This document shows, one piece after another, positions 45,750 to 57,904 of a stretch of DNA of 64,000 nt. Source of the DNA: Collybiopsis luxurians FD-317 M1 (lineage: Eukaryota > Basidiomycota > Agaricomycetes > Agaricales > Omphalotaceae); the NCBI GenBank assembly GCA_000827265.1, contig KN834882.1, positions 27,857 to 91,856 on the forward strand. Direction: 5' to 3'. The position numbers and the translations under genes were made by a program. Within the stretch, counting starts at the first letter, position 1; every line of letters begins with the position of its first letter. Under the pieces are notes generated by a model that had not been told where the DNA came from, did no database searches, and was given only the letters and a program-made list of their open reading frames with translations.

Positions 45750-47283
45750 GCGACAACCATGTCCCTAATCATAGTGGCAACCTACCGAGCTACAATCCAC
45801 AAGCCTGGGATCAACAGGTCCTCCTTACATATTCAAAATCTTTGCTTATATATGATTAGAGCATACATTGGAGATTTGCCATGGCCAGATCCCTAGATAT
45901 TAAATGACGAATTTTCGAAGCGATATTGCATAGGCCTTCTACTTTTATTTATTTATTTACTTCCAGCTACAATATGACATGTTCCAGATACCAAGCATAG
46001 ACCAACGAGTTCTAGCTGAGAATTTTATTAGCTAAGAGAGGAAAATAAGCAACATAGAGAAAGCTTACCGTATAAGATTCTAAGAATGAGAACCTCCTGG
46101 CATCGAGAACTAACTTCCAGCAATGATTTTTGGACAGACATTGCACGGAGTAGGTCCAGAGATGGAACATTTCATGTAATGCTATTTCTCTGCTAACAAA
46201 AATTGACAAGTCTTCGATATCACCAGCTGACCTATTTTTCAATCTACCGACTGGCCCTTTCCAGTTTCTGAACAACCTGTTATGAGTATGATATAATTCG
46301 GAAGGTGTCTCAAATTATTAGTAGTCGCATATCATATCAAGCGTCCCTCACGGCTGCACGTAGAGTGCAACAACTTCGTTGAGTTTAACTGCTTCTCTGA
46401 CTCAATCGCTGAGCGTTGTAAAGTTCCAAATTAGGAAACCAAGCGCCCAAAGAGCCAACCGAGTAACAGTGACATAATGTGCTGTCGATTGTAGCTCCAT
46501 TCACACACTTATTAATTACGAGCTCAAAACAGAAATAGTTGCATTCCAAAGGTTTCTCCAACAATTACAGCATTCTCTTGTACATACGGACCGAAAATCA
46601 AATTCGAATTAGAACTTTTAGAAATGTAAGCTGTAATTCTATATGAATCAGAAGGTCGTACCGAGAGGCTTTCCTTCTGCTTACCGGATTGAGTTGAAAC
46701 AATTGGCATTTTCCACGGTGAACATGGGTCAGTGAGTTGATGATACAGTAAAATACATAATCCACCCTGCTCTGCATCGCAGAAATCAACCATCCACAGC
46801 TCTCAACGCCGTGCTAAAGCATCTAATCCTAATGGACATAGTAGAATTGACAGCATTCCATTACCCATCCGCTGGTACAAGACCTTTATGTTGATCATTG
46901 CGCGTTCCTGCCATTTGCCTGAACAATATTCGCTAAGGAATCTGACATGAAGTGTTCATTTGAAACCATAAACCATCTGTTAGGCGTTAGGCGTCATTAG
47001 GCGTGGTCGGAGTGGATAATATCTAAAAAGGACGAATTGGCAGAGCCGAGCAAAACAAATATGTAATTGGAAAACAGGACTAACCATTAGTGGGGATGAA
47101 TTGGGAGGATTATGATGAAACCCTATGTGCCTGCTGTAAAATTTTTAAAGGGGGGGGGATTGGTGTTAACAGCACTACCCGAGCCTGGATGATTCTCGGG
47201 CTTCGTCAGGAGTACATACAGTAGGTCAGGACAGTGGCCGGGAGCTTCTTACATCCATTATGCAGGGTGGTGGATTTCGATGA
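45750..47283. other. Intergenic; possible minus-strand fragment at 46.0-46.8 kb
   Basis: Two minus-strand frames (46,793-46,524 and 46,275-46,012) could be exons of a small gene, but no splice model was found and I recognise nothing. A TTAGGCG-type direct repeat occurs at 46,979-47,002 and a run of nine G at about 47,150. Otherwise no gene is seen. Confidence 0.3.
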
Positions 47284-47777
47284 ATGATATGGATGTGTGG
47301 GGGCGGCAGGAAGGGCATCTTGAACGAAATCGAAGATTTTATTGAATTAGATGAGCAGCGACGGAATAGCGGTAAGTACGCACTACAACAAAACCCTCCT
47401 CGGCTAGGTCTCCATAGTCCATTCACCATACGGGAGACGAGTACTAAAACAACTGACAACTGGAGGGCTGTCAATGTCGCCTTTGACAGCACTGGACCCA
47501 ACGTATGTTGTCTCCAAAAGGGACGCAATCAGAGAAAGCTGCCAATGAGAATCAGGAGGAGGTACGGTTTCTGGAGATGGAGGATGAAAGCAGAAAGCTG
47601 CAACCTATTCAGCACGTCAGGGAAAGCGGAGAAGTTCTACCTACAGATCTTGTTTCTTACCCAAGGTATAGCCCTAACAGTTCCCAAACCAAGATAGCTC
47701 GGCGAAAGGCCCATACCGTTGCCTCTAGTAATTTCACCAACATGAATGCAGAACGCTTGCTCAGTTACGGAATCTGA
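47284..47777 (+). CDS. Hypothetical short gene, weak support
   Basis: Two overlapping plus-strand frames (47,284-47,697 and 47,505-47,777) might be linked by an intron near 47,500, where GTATG follows an open segment ending DSTGPN. The product would be small, charged and without recognisable domains. It could be a degenerate gene or chance. Confidence 0.2.
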
Positions 47778-48222
47778 ATCCGCCGAGTTTGTGCTACAAG
47801 GCACTCAAGGCGTACGAGAATCAGCTCAAACTGAACATTTATTTATTCGTGTTAAATATTAGTATGAAATAGGCTCTGAGCCTCAGTATACAAAGAGCAA
47901 ACAGTTGGACTGCAGTGGAGTACGAAAAAGTGAGTAGAAAAGTAACCGAAGTGGTAGTTGAAGAAAAAGGAATGAAGAAAGCATGTGCTTGCCAAACGAC
48001 AGACATCAGTAAAAATGTCAAATCACCTTTTCTGGCCCTTTTAGTACGCAGATGTTCCGACAGAAGGTTCAATTGTAGAGGTAAATATATACATAATTCG
48101 GCCAATTTCAACTTATATTGCATTGAGTATGTAACGAACTAAAACAGAAATGTTCTAATGAATTGAAATCCAACTCATTTGCCAAATCATGTATGAGCCC
48201 CGGGACCTTGCACCGTCTCGAG
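47778..48222. other. Intergenic, no gene seen
   Basis: 3' flank of cargo gene 5. Short open frames on both strands overlap each other and have no support. Confidence 0.4.
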
Positions 48223-49644
48223 TTATTGCGATAGCTCTGAGTTATACTGAACCGAATGGAGGAGCCTCTTATGTTGTTCTTCCAACTGCTGGTTTTTTGT
48301 ACGAAGATCAGCAGTCTCAGCTAGGGCTGCAGACAGAGCTGCTTCCTTAGCAATCAAATCAGCGGAGAGCTCAGCAGCATTGCTCCGGCGGGAACATTGG
48401 AGTGAGACAAATAATTTATTTGTTTCATTGTGGAGAGAGTCAAGAGTGGGTATCCAGTCCAGAGTCAGCCGACGGGATGTGTAGTGAGTGAAACTCTCAT
48501 GTGCATTAGGATGCTGCGCGGCGAGGTACATCCAACAGCCGGTCTCCTCTCCGAGTTGTTCACACTGGGTTTAATTAGGCCAAGGATGTGAACATTAAGA
48601 ATAAATACTTACACAACAAATGATCTTTTCGAGCTCGCATCGGTAGCGTCGAGTTGATTCAGAAACCTCAGTCCGAGGTGCAGGAACTGGTCTGTCTCTC
48701 ACAATGTCTGTAGGAGGTCAAATTAGTAAAGAAACTCGCACAAAAAAAAGCCATACTCCATTGTTGAGACCCTTTTGCTGCCCCTTTAACCCGACCAAAT
48801 AGTGGATCCTTCTGAGTTGCTCGATTTCGATGAGGTTTGGTGGGGGAAGACAGTGGGAAAGACATGGAGGAAGCTGGAGATGTCTGAGTCACTGGGGATG
48901 ACAAGCCAGGGGGCAAAGGTGTCCCCCTTGGGGGGCTCGAAGGCAGAAGTGATGACTCTCCGGTATGCACAAGCAGTGAATTGTCATTCAATCCCGTGGA
49001 CTCGGCCTGATTGGTTTGTTCACCATTTATGACCGGGAAATTGGGCTCCATAGTGAAAGGGTGCAGAGAGAGGGAATGACCTCTACGAGGGGGGCGAGCT
49101 GGAGTCTGGAAAAGATCATGTGGAGTGAGAGAAGTTAACGACGGGTTCCCGTCGCCAGTTTGTACAGCAGGAGTACTGTTGTCTTCATTGGGGACAGAAG
49201 GATCAACATTTGTGGAACGGACGTTGCCAGCCTCTAAATTGTGAGCAAGGTCTTCAAGCTGGGAAAATGGCGCTCCCGGTGCAACCTGAATGCCTGCATT
49301 TACCAAGGAGCGGTACTAGTACTGCAGAGTAAGATATCAGGAAGTACAACAGCTATCAAAGAAAGAAAAACATGAACTTTGTCTCCATAACTTTTACTGT
49401 GAATACAATCTGAAGAAGTCAGGACCGGGGACCCAATGCATTTTCTGCAACGACGCGGTTTTTGCGATTCTTTAAGTGATTTACTTGAGGCAATTCTACG
49501 CGGAGGAGACTGCTGGGGCTGGGAAATACGTTTCAGAGGTGATTTACGGGAGCCAGATTTGTTGGAGGATGTAGCGGTGGAGCGTTTCTTTGGAGTTTTG
49601 CCTCCAGAAGTCTTTCTGGAAGACTTGCGGGGGGAACGTGCCAT
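48223..49644 (-). CDS. Cargo gene 5: basic, Cys-cluster, coiled-coil protein, 420 aa
   Basis: Exons 49378-49644, 48757-49315, 48613-48707 and 48223-48564 sum to 1263 nt, 420 aa, all with GT-AG introns. The N-terminus is a Lys/Arg/Ser/Pro-rich tail (residues 1-65), followed by a small Cys cluster (RRCRKCIG...C). A disordered Ser/Pro region follows, then a conserved-looking stretch around QQWNIVRDRPVPAPR and CEQLGEETGCWMYLAAQHP. The C-terminus is a coiled coil (LIAKEAALSAALAETADLRT). It is transcribed divergently from the KDZ transposase with starts only 252 bp apart, so the two are probably co-regulated. It may be an accessory transposition or DNA-binding protein (inference). Confidence 0.75.
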
Positions 49645-49896
49645 ACTAAAGTCAGAGAGGCGGAGCGCCAGGGGATCCCTTTTATACTGCTACGCTGCTT
49701 ACTCAGCGGCACTGAGATAGTTCATACGGAGATTTGTAGAATCCTGATTTTTACCCATGAACTCATTCGTAGACGATACAGAGGGTCTCCCCTCCTTACC
49801 GTCATTACGATGCACAGACTTCGAGCCCGAAGAGATATACCACCCGGGACGAGAAATGTCCAAAGCTGAAGGGCAAGGCATTGTCAGCCCTCAGAA
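49645..49896. promoter_or_regulatory. Divergent promoter between cargo gene 5 and the KDZ transposase
   Basis: A 252-bp interval separates the two divergent ATGs. A TATA-like TTTTATAC occurs at 49,680-49,687. No other motif is assigned. Confidence 0.45.
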
Positions 49897-52810
49897 ATGA
49901 CCTCAAATTCAGCTTTATCACTCAAGCGTAAGTCGAGGGGGAAATCCAACCAGAAAAAAGCATCGGCCAGGCTTCAGGTCTTCTTCCGGCATTCAAACAA
50001 CGGACCAAGCTTCTTTGGAGACAAATGAACTACCATTCCTGGATACTGAAAATGCTGTAGCAATCCATCCAGAGAGCATGGCCAGTGACAGTACAGATGA
50101 TTTTGCAAAATATGCCGATGCAGTACAATGTGAATGTGTAGGCTTTATACGACTGCATCGTGGATTGTTCGTAGTAGAAGGGTGGGGGAAGGAGCAGGGG
50201 CAGGGAAATGTGAGTGTTCGGCACCCGTGGGACTGAATGCACAATTTTAACAGTTGGCAGAGGCACTGGTATCACTTTGAAGCATTAGGGCAGTTCAAGC
50301 AATGCCGGGTATCTTGTCTATGTCCCGCCGGGGCTTGGAATTGCTTCCATAAGCATTATTACACCCTATATGAGAGTGAGATAGAAGATGACATTCATAA
50401 TGAAGAAGGTTTGTATACCATTTCATTCAAATGTTAAAACTCATCTGCTGAATCTGGACCTGAAGGAACATATGCAAATGTAATCCTTTTTCTAAAAGAA
50501 AATATAGGATTTGAAGGTAATCAGGCCTCCAATGACCTTGTTGGAATATCTCAATGGGTTATTGTCAAGCATGAGGGCTCAGATGCTGGTGATGGTAGGT
50601 GGTACTGTTCAAGTCAGAACAAGGATGGCCCAATGTGTGGCCATATTGGAGCTGCTCAAAGATTCATGAAAGGTGAAAGTGATGCTGAGGGTTTGAGAAA
50701 GGTTCCTGAAGGCATAGATATATGTAAGCATTCCAACTCTATACTAGTTATCTTCTAGTACTAGTTACTCACTGCAAATCCACAAGCCTCAACCAAACAG
50801 TTTTCCTTCCAATCTTTACGAGCAGTGTCCTACCTGCCAATTTTGCCTCCAAAATGGTGCATGCTCCCTGGTGAGGTGGAATTCTATCCACGCCCTCGCC
50901 CACTACAACAGCCTCCTGCCCTTATTCAACTATCTGAAAAAGCAAGTTGTCCATGTTTAGATGGAGAACGGGCCTTCTTTGATCCTCTTCAACCAACAAT
51001 CACTTGTGAGTGTAAGGTTTACACTCTGACAGAAGCATTTTCTGTTCAAATTCAGCTTCAACAATGCCCTCGATGCCCCCAGGAAAGGCACCGCTACATA
51101 GGGCCAGAGCCAAGAGACATTGGGCTCTTCAACTTAAACAATTCTGCAATTTTCACCCATGAATTACTTAATGAATATACAAGTGCCTTTAGCAGCTCAG
51201 AAACACCTTTTGAACCCTGGGTTCAAACAATTGCTCGGCGGTATGAAGAGATGCAACCAAGTATTCCCTTTGTGGGTGGGGGACTCTTTCGATCAGTCTG
51301 GTTTGCATATATTCGACTGATCCAGTTTGAGGGAGACAAGACATGTCCAAGTTGTGGCACTTTTCCCAACAATGTTATCTGGGATGGGGTTTCAATTGCT
51401 TTTGGATGCAAACATGTAAATGATGAGCTGCAGCCCCCTACTGTAGTCCAAGCCAGTGCAATGGAACATCCAAGCAGGTCTTTATCTCAACAAGAATGGC
51501 TACAAGATGGAAAGATGAGGAAAAAACTTCGGGATTGGCTTGCTGAAGGAGGACTTAAAATTGAAAATGGAGCAGATGGTGGTGATAATCACATTGAGAC
51601 CAGCCTCAAGCAAGTCAAAATCCTGCAGCTAGAGTTGTATCCATGGTTACACACTCTGAGCCCTCATCTCAAAGATATGTTCAGTAAACATCTTGGTCAT
51701 GGGGCTGTCCAAAATGGAAAGGGTTGGAGTCCAAGGAAGGAGTACCTGGTTTTATTCCAGATTGTAAGTCAACTTGAAGATATGAACCACAGATTCAATT
51801 TAAAGATCTAATATACTGTATTTGTAGCTTTCAGCTGAAGAATCTACTATGCAAACAATGTCACATTCAACCCTTTGTAACCTAGAAACTTTCATCCAAA
51901 CCCCAACCCATGACAATATCCAAGGATTGCTTAGCACCCCAGCTTTAAATACCATCCTGGAGCTTGAATGGGCAAGAGAAGGTCACTATGCAACTGAAAC
52001 TTTGGGTGTTGCAGCATGGATGTACCATCATGGAAAGAAAGTTATGGATGCACTACTGGCTATGAATCCTGTGCCTCTGGACTCAAGACCCATGGAAAAG
52101 GCCACAATGATAATAGAAAAGAGTTCAGAAATACACCCCTGGGAGAAGGTAAGTGGTTGAAGAGGATGTAATTATTCAGGCTTATAAGCAAAAAAAAAAA
52201 GACAGGGTGCTGTTATGGCTTACCACAAATTCGAAATTGTCCCCGGTATCCCAAGCTACCTTATGATAGCAAGGCTGATGTGAGCAGAGAAAGGACTGGC
52301 TCATGTCAGAAATACTATGAGACTTATTCTCAGAAATGTTTAACTGGTGGAATCATGGCTTGTTGGTGCACTCATAGCATCTGCTATGGTTTTCATTGCA
52401 TTCCTGTTGGTGAAGGACGCAATGATGTATTTTCAGCTATAATCACCAGATGGCCCAAAGCTCCTTCCAGAGTAGTATATGATTTTGCATGTGCTCTTGG
52501 ACCTTATTGTTGGACCCGGGAACCTGAGTTCTTTGGTGACACTCAATTTCTAGTGGATGGCTTTCATGCACCTGGCCATTCAAAATGTTCCCCTGCAGCA
52601 TTTCTGAAGAGCTATTCTGCAGTGGATGCTAATTTGACTCACATTAACTCTAGTGCAGCTGAATGTGGAAATAGTGGAATGACAAGGATATGGAAGTCAG
52701 TAAGTTACATGGGACAAACTCATGCAATCCTGTATTGCTGGGCTTTCATTTCTGTGTGGAATCGTTTGCAGATTCGAGGGCTATATAAAAAGGCTGGAGA
52801 GTTACTTTGA
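49897..52810 (+). CDS. KDZ-family transposase, intact, 833 aa
   Basis: Exons 49897-49977, 50021-50209, 50261-50408, 50508-50723, 50826-51763, 51828-52148 and 52202-52810 sum to 2502 nt in one open frame. A basic N-terminus (SLKRKSRGKSNQKK) is followed by two SWIM-like Cys/His clusters (SCLCPAGAWNCFHKH in exon 3; WYCSSQNKDGPMCGHIG in exon 4). Cys-rich CxC modules occur in exon 5 (CPCLDGERAFF, CPRCPQERH, CPSCGTFPN), between which lies LNNSAIFTHELLNEYTSAFS. The last exon carries the hallmark KDZ core: LTGGIMACWC, VYDFACALGPYC, VDGFHAPGHSKCS and SSAAECGNSG, presumably holding the catalytic acidic residues. KDZ transposases are DNA cut-and-paste enzymes expanded in mushrooms. It is the natural candidate for mobilising the surrounding element. 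Base composition becomes CpG-poor from exon 4 onward. Confidence 0.9.
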
Positions 52811-54445
52811 CAGCAGGTTGAAATCTAACTGACCAGTTCTAAAATACTTATATCACTGTTCTATCATGCCTTCAGGCCTTGGAGTTATTTGTAGAATTGC
52901 AAAACACACTCTATTTTTTCTCTTATGTTACAGAATCTATGATTAGTTGAAAGTGCTTTTACTGTTTCCCTCAAGATTACTCAGGATCTCATTGACAATG
53001 CCATATTGAAGAAAAGGTAATTGATTAGGTTTCTCCCAGCATTATGATATTCTTGCCAGTATGTTAATGTCTTTTGCATAAACCAGCAAATGGTCATGCC
53101 TTATGGCCATAATTATGAGGGTCATATACCTTGAAGTTGCCCCCTGTGCTTGGTCAGTTCTATTTTCACTTGAGCCAAATTGTATCCAGTATACAATGCT
53201 ACTAGTAATAATTGCCAAAGGCTCTCCTATGACCAATTGCTTACTTGTACAGTATAGTTTCAATTGTCCATGTTGCTACTACTTAATACCTTTCTCTCAG
53301 ATCACTTGTAGTATTTCTTACCCTCTCTCAAACTACTCATTTATTCTCAAATTCTAAATGCACTTGGAATTTCCCATTTGAAGCCCCTATGACACCAGAA
53401 TGAAATGCAGGTACACAGATAGTCTCTGGGCATTTGAATTCAAACCTTGAATTATCTCTGAATTCTTCTCCAAGTTGTTATATAGAGATGTGTGATATAA
53501 ATACTGGCTATAGTCAGCTATATAGTACAGTCAGCTGAGAGTTGCATGCAGGTAACACTCTGCAAATGCACAGCATTGTAGTACTGTGGATACAATCTCT
53601 TTGAATATTCTTTTCAATGCTTGACTGGATTGGAAAAGTAAATGGATTTGGATACAGTGTATAATAAACCATATGGTATGGTTGCAGATATTTATAGATC
53701 TCCCAAGAGATTTCTTGTTAATTTCTCTTTTCATTAAGAAAACTCTGAAATCAGATGATTAGGATGCAAGCCTCAGCTGGCCTAAAAATGATAAATGTAA
53801 ATGAACCCTGCTGGACTTGAACTTCTAGCAGAATGTTTTTACAAGCTCATTTTATGTGCCACACTTGTGAGCATGAAGCTTACATGATGTTAATATGGAT
53901 TTACAATAAATCATGTACCCCCGCTGTATCTATCATGCCGAGCACAGGGTGAATAAATATAGTAGAGCTATACTTGAGACAAGTATTTGTTTAGCCTTAG
54001 GCAAAAATCACATACGTCAAAGGTGAATTTAAGAGACTTTGGTAAGCCCCAGCTGCCGGCTTACGTGGCTCGGCGGCCGTCTGAGCCAGATCCGGCATAT
54101 CACCAGCCATATCAAATTTTACTTCTATTAGGTCAGAAGGATAGAAGCAATCTGCAAGAATTTAGACTGAAGAGCCCAAATTTCATTCACTATGTACATT
54201 GAGTCAACTCAGAAAAAAATTTCTAGAACGCTTCACAGTGGCAGGAGGAGGGATCAACCTGAAAGTCAGCCTAGAATGGGCGATTGTATTATAACATCAT
54301 CCTACCATTACATATAATTCATCATAAATTGTATCAATGCGAAAAGGGTTTTAATACCAACGACAACGTGTGGGTAGATTCATGTACTTAGATCAAGGCC
54401 GAAACTAGTACTGGAATTGAACTATCCATTAATTTCAGTAAAAAG
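52811..54445. other. AT-rich, CpG-poor 3' flank of the KDZ gene
   Basis: No gene is seen. CpG stays rare to about 53,940, then returns to normal. Short open frames have no recognisable content. Confidence 0.5.
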
Positions 54446-54967
54446 TCAAATACAAAGACAGCCAGTCGGAGTTTTGACGTTGGTGTCCTTTGCAACAAGT
54501 CTCAAATTAGTTCCTTTGATTCCTCCATCATTTACACCTCCCGCTACAAGGTATTTGCTGTCGGCCCACCACATTCCATCCGTTGGAGCTGTCGCAGCCC
54601 AATTTTGACCCTGAGAAAGGAATGGTGTATATCGTGTCAGGACTAGGAATGAGGATCTCTGTAGCAATCATATCGTTAGGTAGAGGAGAAGAATTTAACT
54701 CATCGTAGAGACCTTCACGATAGAATCGACGTGACTAGAGGAGACGGGGAGGATATGTGCAGCGAGAGGACTCGTCAGCCTCAAGAAATAGCCCTCTGAG
54801 GATCCTTGGGGCGCCGGCAAAGCTATGGCAATGTGTCGAGTACCGCTACCCGCTTCGTTATCGATGTGACTGTCAACTTTCCAAGCGCCGTCAATAGATT
54901 TCTTGAGTCTGTGAACGATCTCTATCAACGGGTCCCCTGATTCTATACAACCTGAGGGGTGTGACAC
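54446..54967 (-). pseudogene. Possible small beta-rich protein remnant
   Basis: Two minus-strand segments may be exons: 54,967-54,700 (GSGTRHIAIALPAPQGSSEGYFLRLTSP...) and 54,667-54,446 (MWWADSKYLVAGGVNDGG...PTGCLCI). The arrangement vaguely recalls small secreted beta-sandwich proteins of fungi, but no start codon with a signal peptide is found and a stop lies just upstream. It may be a remnant. Confidence 0.3.
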
Positions 54968-56984
54968 TGGAGAACCTTTGACAATTCATTGGTGTGGCGC
55001 ACAGGCCGAGATGTCGGTCACGTGGATGGACACTAGAGTATTTCAATGTCAGCTTTTGTCTTTCTTCCACAGACCACCACGATCTTTTTGCCCTACCCAT
55101 TTGCTACCCATCATGATCTTTTAGCCCTTCCTTCGTGTTCAGTACACGTTCGTCAATTCGATTGACTGTCGCTGTTAGGCAGCCGTGATAACCCTTACGA
55201 AGCACCGTAACTCAGGTTCTTTGTTTTAAATAAAATAGTTCAGCAATTCTATTTTTTGTTTTGTTATATCCCTGTATTGAGAGTGTACAGGACATTTGAG
55301 AGTATGCAGGACATCCAAATTTCTGCTAAATTTAACAATAATCTTGAAAAACTCACCACAAAGCTGAAGAGGACATGGCAGTGTGCTGAAAAGGACACGG
55401 CAATTTGCTGCGGAGCTACGCAAGCTATGTTAGACCGGCGGGAACTACCATGGAAAGCATCGAAGCCCCTACCTTCGCGACGCCTATACATATTTTGTTT
55501 CCTGATTTCGAGAAGAGTGCACGGTAAATGGTACTCTGGATCTGGTAATTGCCGCAGTTCCAACTTCCCTCTCCCTCTCTCTGTCCCGCACTACCCGACT
55601 TACCTTCGACCGTACAAACTAGAGCCTTTACAGCAACGTAGGGCAGTCATTTCCTGTATCCGGGCTTCCTTCCAAGTTGGTCCTACGTATTGATGTTCCA
55701 TTGTTTTGACTCACGTACTATTTTGCGCGCGTTGAAACAGCTCTGAGAAATGGCCCCGACAAGTTTGAGCCAACAACTATGTTAAAGACCCTCACTTCAG
55801 CTGGTGAATTGAATGCCAGCTCCGACGACACTGACACTGGGAATGATAACACTTGGACTAACAGCGCTCGTTCAAGTGAAGGCACACGAATTGACGATGC
55901 CAGAGCTACCCCTTGCGTACGGAAATGTACCTGAAATATGAAGGAACGATGGGGCAAATATAGAGTTGAACAAAGGTTCGGGCGCCTATCCCACGCTTTG
56001 ACCAGGTTGCGTTTTTGTGTGGTCGTGTGTTTTGACACACGTCTTGGACGAGCGCCATCACGTAGAGAACAGTGTAGAGGATGAAGAACTAGACAAGGCT
56101 GCTCAAAAGCGTGAGGTTGGGGGAGAAATGATCACGAACACAACATATTTTGGCTGATTCTCAGTTTTTCCTTCAAAATTTCCACAATTTCGTGGTGGAA
56201 ATCAGCGCATGAAGGTAAAGATTTTGATTGTTTCAAATATTCGATGCGTCTGGGTGTGTTTTTTTTCAGGGATAAGACTAAATTTTCGAGCCACTGGAAA
56301 GGAAAACAATGGGACTTGATTATGAGTAAGCGATGAATTGATATTCAGTAATCTTGTTCGCGCGTACCATGCCAAATCCTTTCTCTGCTTGCTGACCACA
56401 TCTTTCTCTTCTCTCACTACGGTGGTTCGACAATCCGTTCCGACTTTTTCGATTTAAGTTCTGGCCTGAAAAGACGGGGGGTTGAATTGGAATAGCGCTA
56501 CAGTTTTTTTGGTATGTGGCTGAATTTTTTTTTCGTTTTATGCTCACTGAATTGTGTTTTGGAAGTCCTAAATTTTGGCATTCATTTTCTGTGGGCTCGG
56601 CTGCGCTCAGACAACATGTGCGACATTATTTCAAGCTCAACGACGTTCTTCAAGTTTCAACACGTCCAGGTAGGCCGAATATGCTTCAGCATGCGCATCC
56701 AAATTTCCAGAACCCCCTCCTGGCCTTTAGTGTCTTATATTTTTCGACTCACACTGCTCTACGTCCTTGAGTAGGCCATCCTCAGCAACTGCGTCGACTT
56801 ACAGTTAGTCCCTTTGCTTAACCCCCCCGCGACCGCTGACCTCAACAATTTTTTTACCCCTGCAGAAATTTTGTGGCGGTTCATTTGCGTCGATAGCTGC
56901 ATCGTCCGTGAACTCAAGATGATTCTTCCCTGCCTCCCTCAATGAATTTCTGTTCAATCCGTCATTTGCAATCTTGTATCCCCC
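54968..56984. other. Intergenic; no supported gene
   Basis: Frames at 55,256-55,693 (plus) and 55,718-56,038 (minus) are open but unrecognised. Short direct repeats of the type AGGACATTTGAGAGTATGC occur near 55,290-55,400. Any 5' exons of the GIY-YIG-like gene would lie at 56.5-57.0 kb. Confidence 0.35.
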
Positions 56985-57904
56985 TTGTTTCGCTCTCTGG
57001 CGTCCTCCTCGTTTCGCTCTCTGGCATCCTCCTCGTTTCACTCTCTCGGTACCTCATTTCATTCAACTCAAGCTATCCTATGCGCCAAGGGATTACCCAA
57101 CGACCTACTTTCAATCCCGCCTCAAGATATTTTGACCCTGAGGGAACCTATCGACTGGATCGTAAACCGCCTGCTTGAGGCAGAAGTCATCCGTCAAATC
57201 ACAGGTGGCTTCCAGTTTCTTCTACCAAACTGCGAAACAGTTGTCGCGTACCGAAAGGGTATGGCCCTAGGGTCCGCTTCATCTTTCGATGCTGGCGTCG
57301 AGCATTTCACATTCCCGGAATGAGCGGACTCTTTTGAACCTGGCACGCACGTGAACCTTCGTACTGCATGGTCCTGGACGATGGACAAAGACCTTTCCGA
57401 CTCCCACAACACTCTGGTATGCTTCTCAGCTCTCCCTACTCGGGCCACTATCCGCCGAAGACCCCACCAGGCGTTAGAGAAGAAACTTGCCACATTTCGG
57501 CCTCACAGGACTGGAAATGTTTCCTGGATCTACTGGTTCTTCGAGCCGCCTTGGACAATGAAAATTGGCAGAACTAACAATCTTTTGAGGCGTGTGAAGG
57601 AATGGAATAAGAAATGTCCAAATCCACTCCGAATGTGGTGCGGTGCTTTCGTATCGTCGTGTGGACCCAGTGTTGGTGTGTAATTACTCGTCTATTCGTG
57701 CTTTTCTCAAACTTCATTCCAGAGACACTCTGCCATTGGCGAATGGAACAATCAACTTATGATAGGCCTGTCACAGAATGTCGGTCTTGTGGTGTATCCC
57801 ACAAGGAGGTTTTCATAACTAATGGCAGTCTTGACGAGTCCGATAGCTTGGTGTTGTCGATTGTTTGGGAAATGGAGGAGATTTATTGCAGCATTCATCT
57901 TTGA
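56985..57904 (+). CDS. GIY-YIG (T5orf172-type) nuclease-like protein, start unresolved
   Basis: The core IYWFFEPPWTMKIGRT, followed by NNLLRRVKEWNKKCPNP, matches the GIY-YIG/T5orf172 pattern (I-Y, K-I-G-R-T and an Arg helix). A GT-AG intron (57670-57722, 53 nt) joins it to an exon containing QSTYDRPVTECRSCGVSHKEVF, which carries a Cys/His cluster that typically follows this core in mushroom homologues (recall). Stop at 57902-57904. An in-frame TGA at 57321-57323 interrupts the upstream frame, either an unrecognised intron or CGA decay. The N-terminus is therefore uncertain. The presumed activity is DNA nicking or cleavage; a role in transposition or genome defence is only inference. Confidence 0.6.
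56986..57057. repeat. 24-bp tandem repeat, three copies
   Basis: Unit CGTTTCGCTCTCTGGCGTCC+TCCT, three copies with increasing divergence, upstream of the GIY-YIG core. Confidence 0.7.

Noticed and set aside
46979..47002. TTAGGCG repeats as an LTR end or telomeric seed
   Set aside because: Too short, without a partner copy, target duplication or internal coding region.
50234..50236. A TGA that seemed to break the KDZ transposase
   Set aside because: It lies inside a 51-nt GT-AG intron (50,210-50,260); splicing keeps the frame, and total exon length is a multiple of three.
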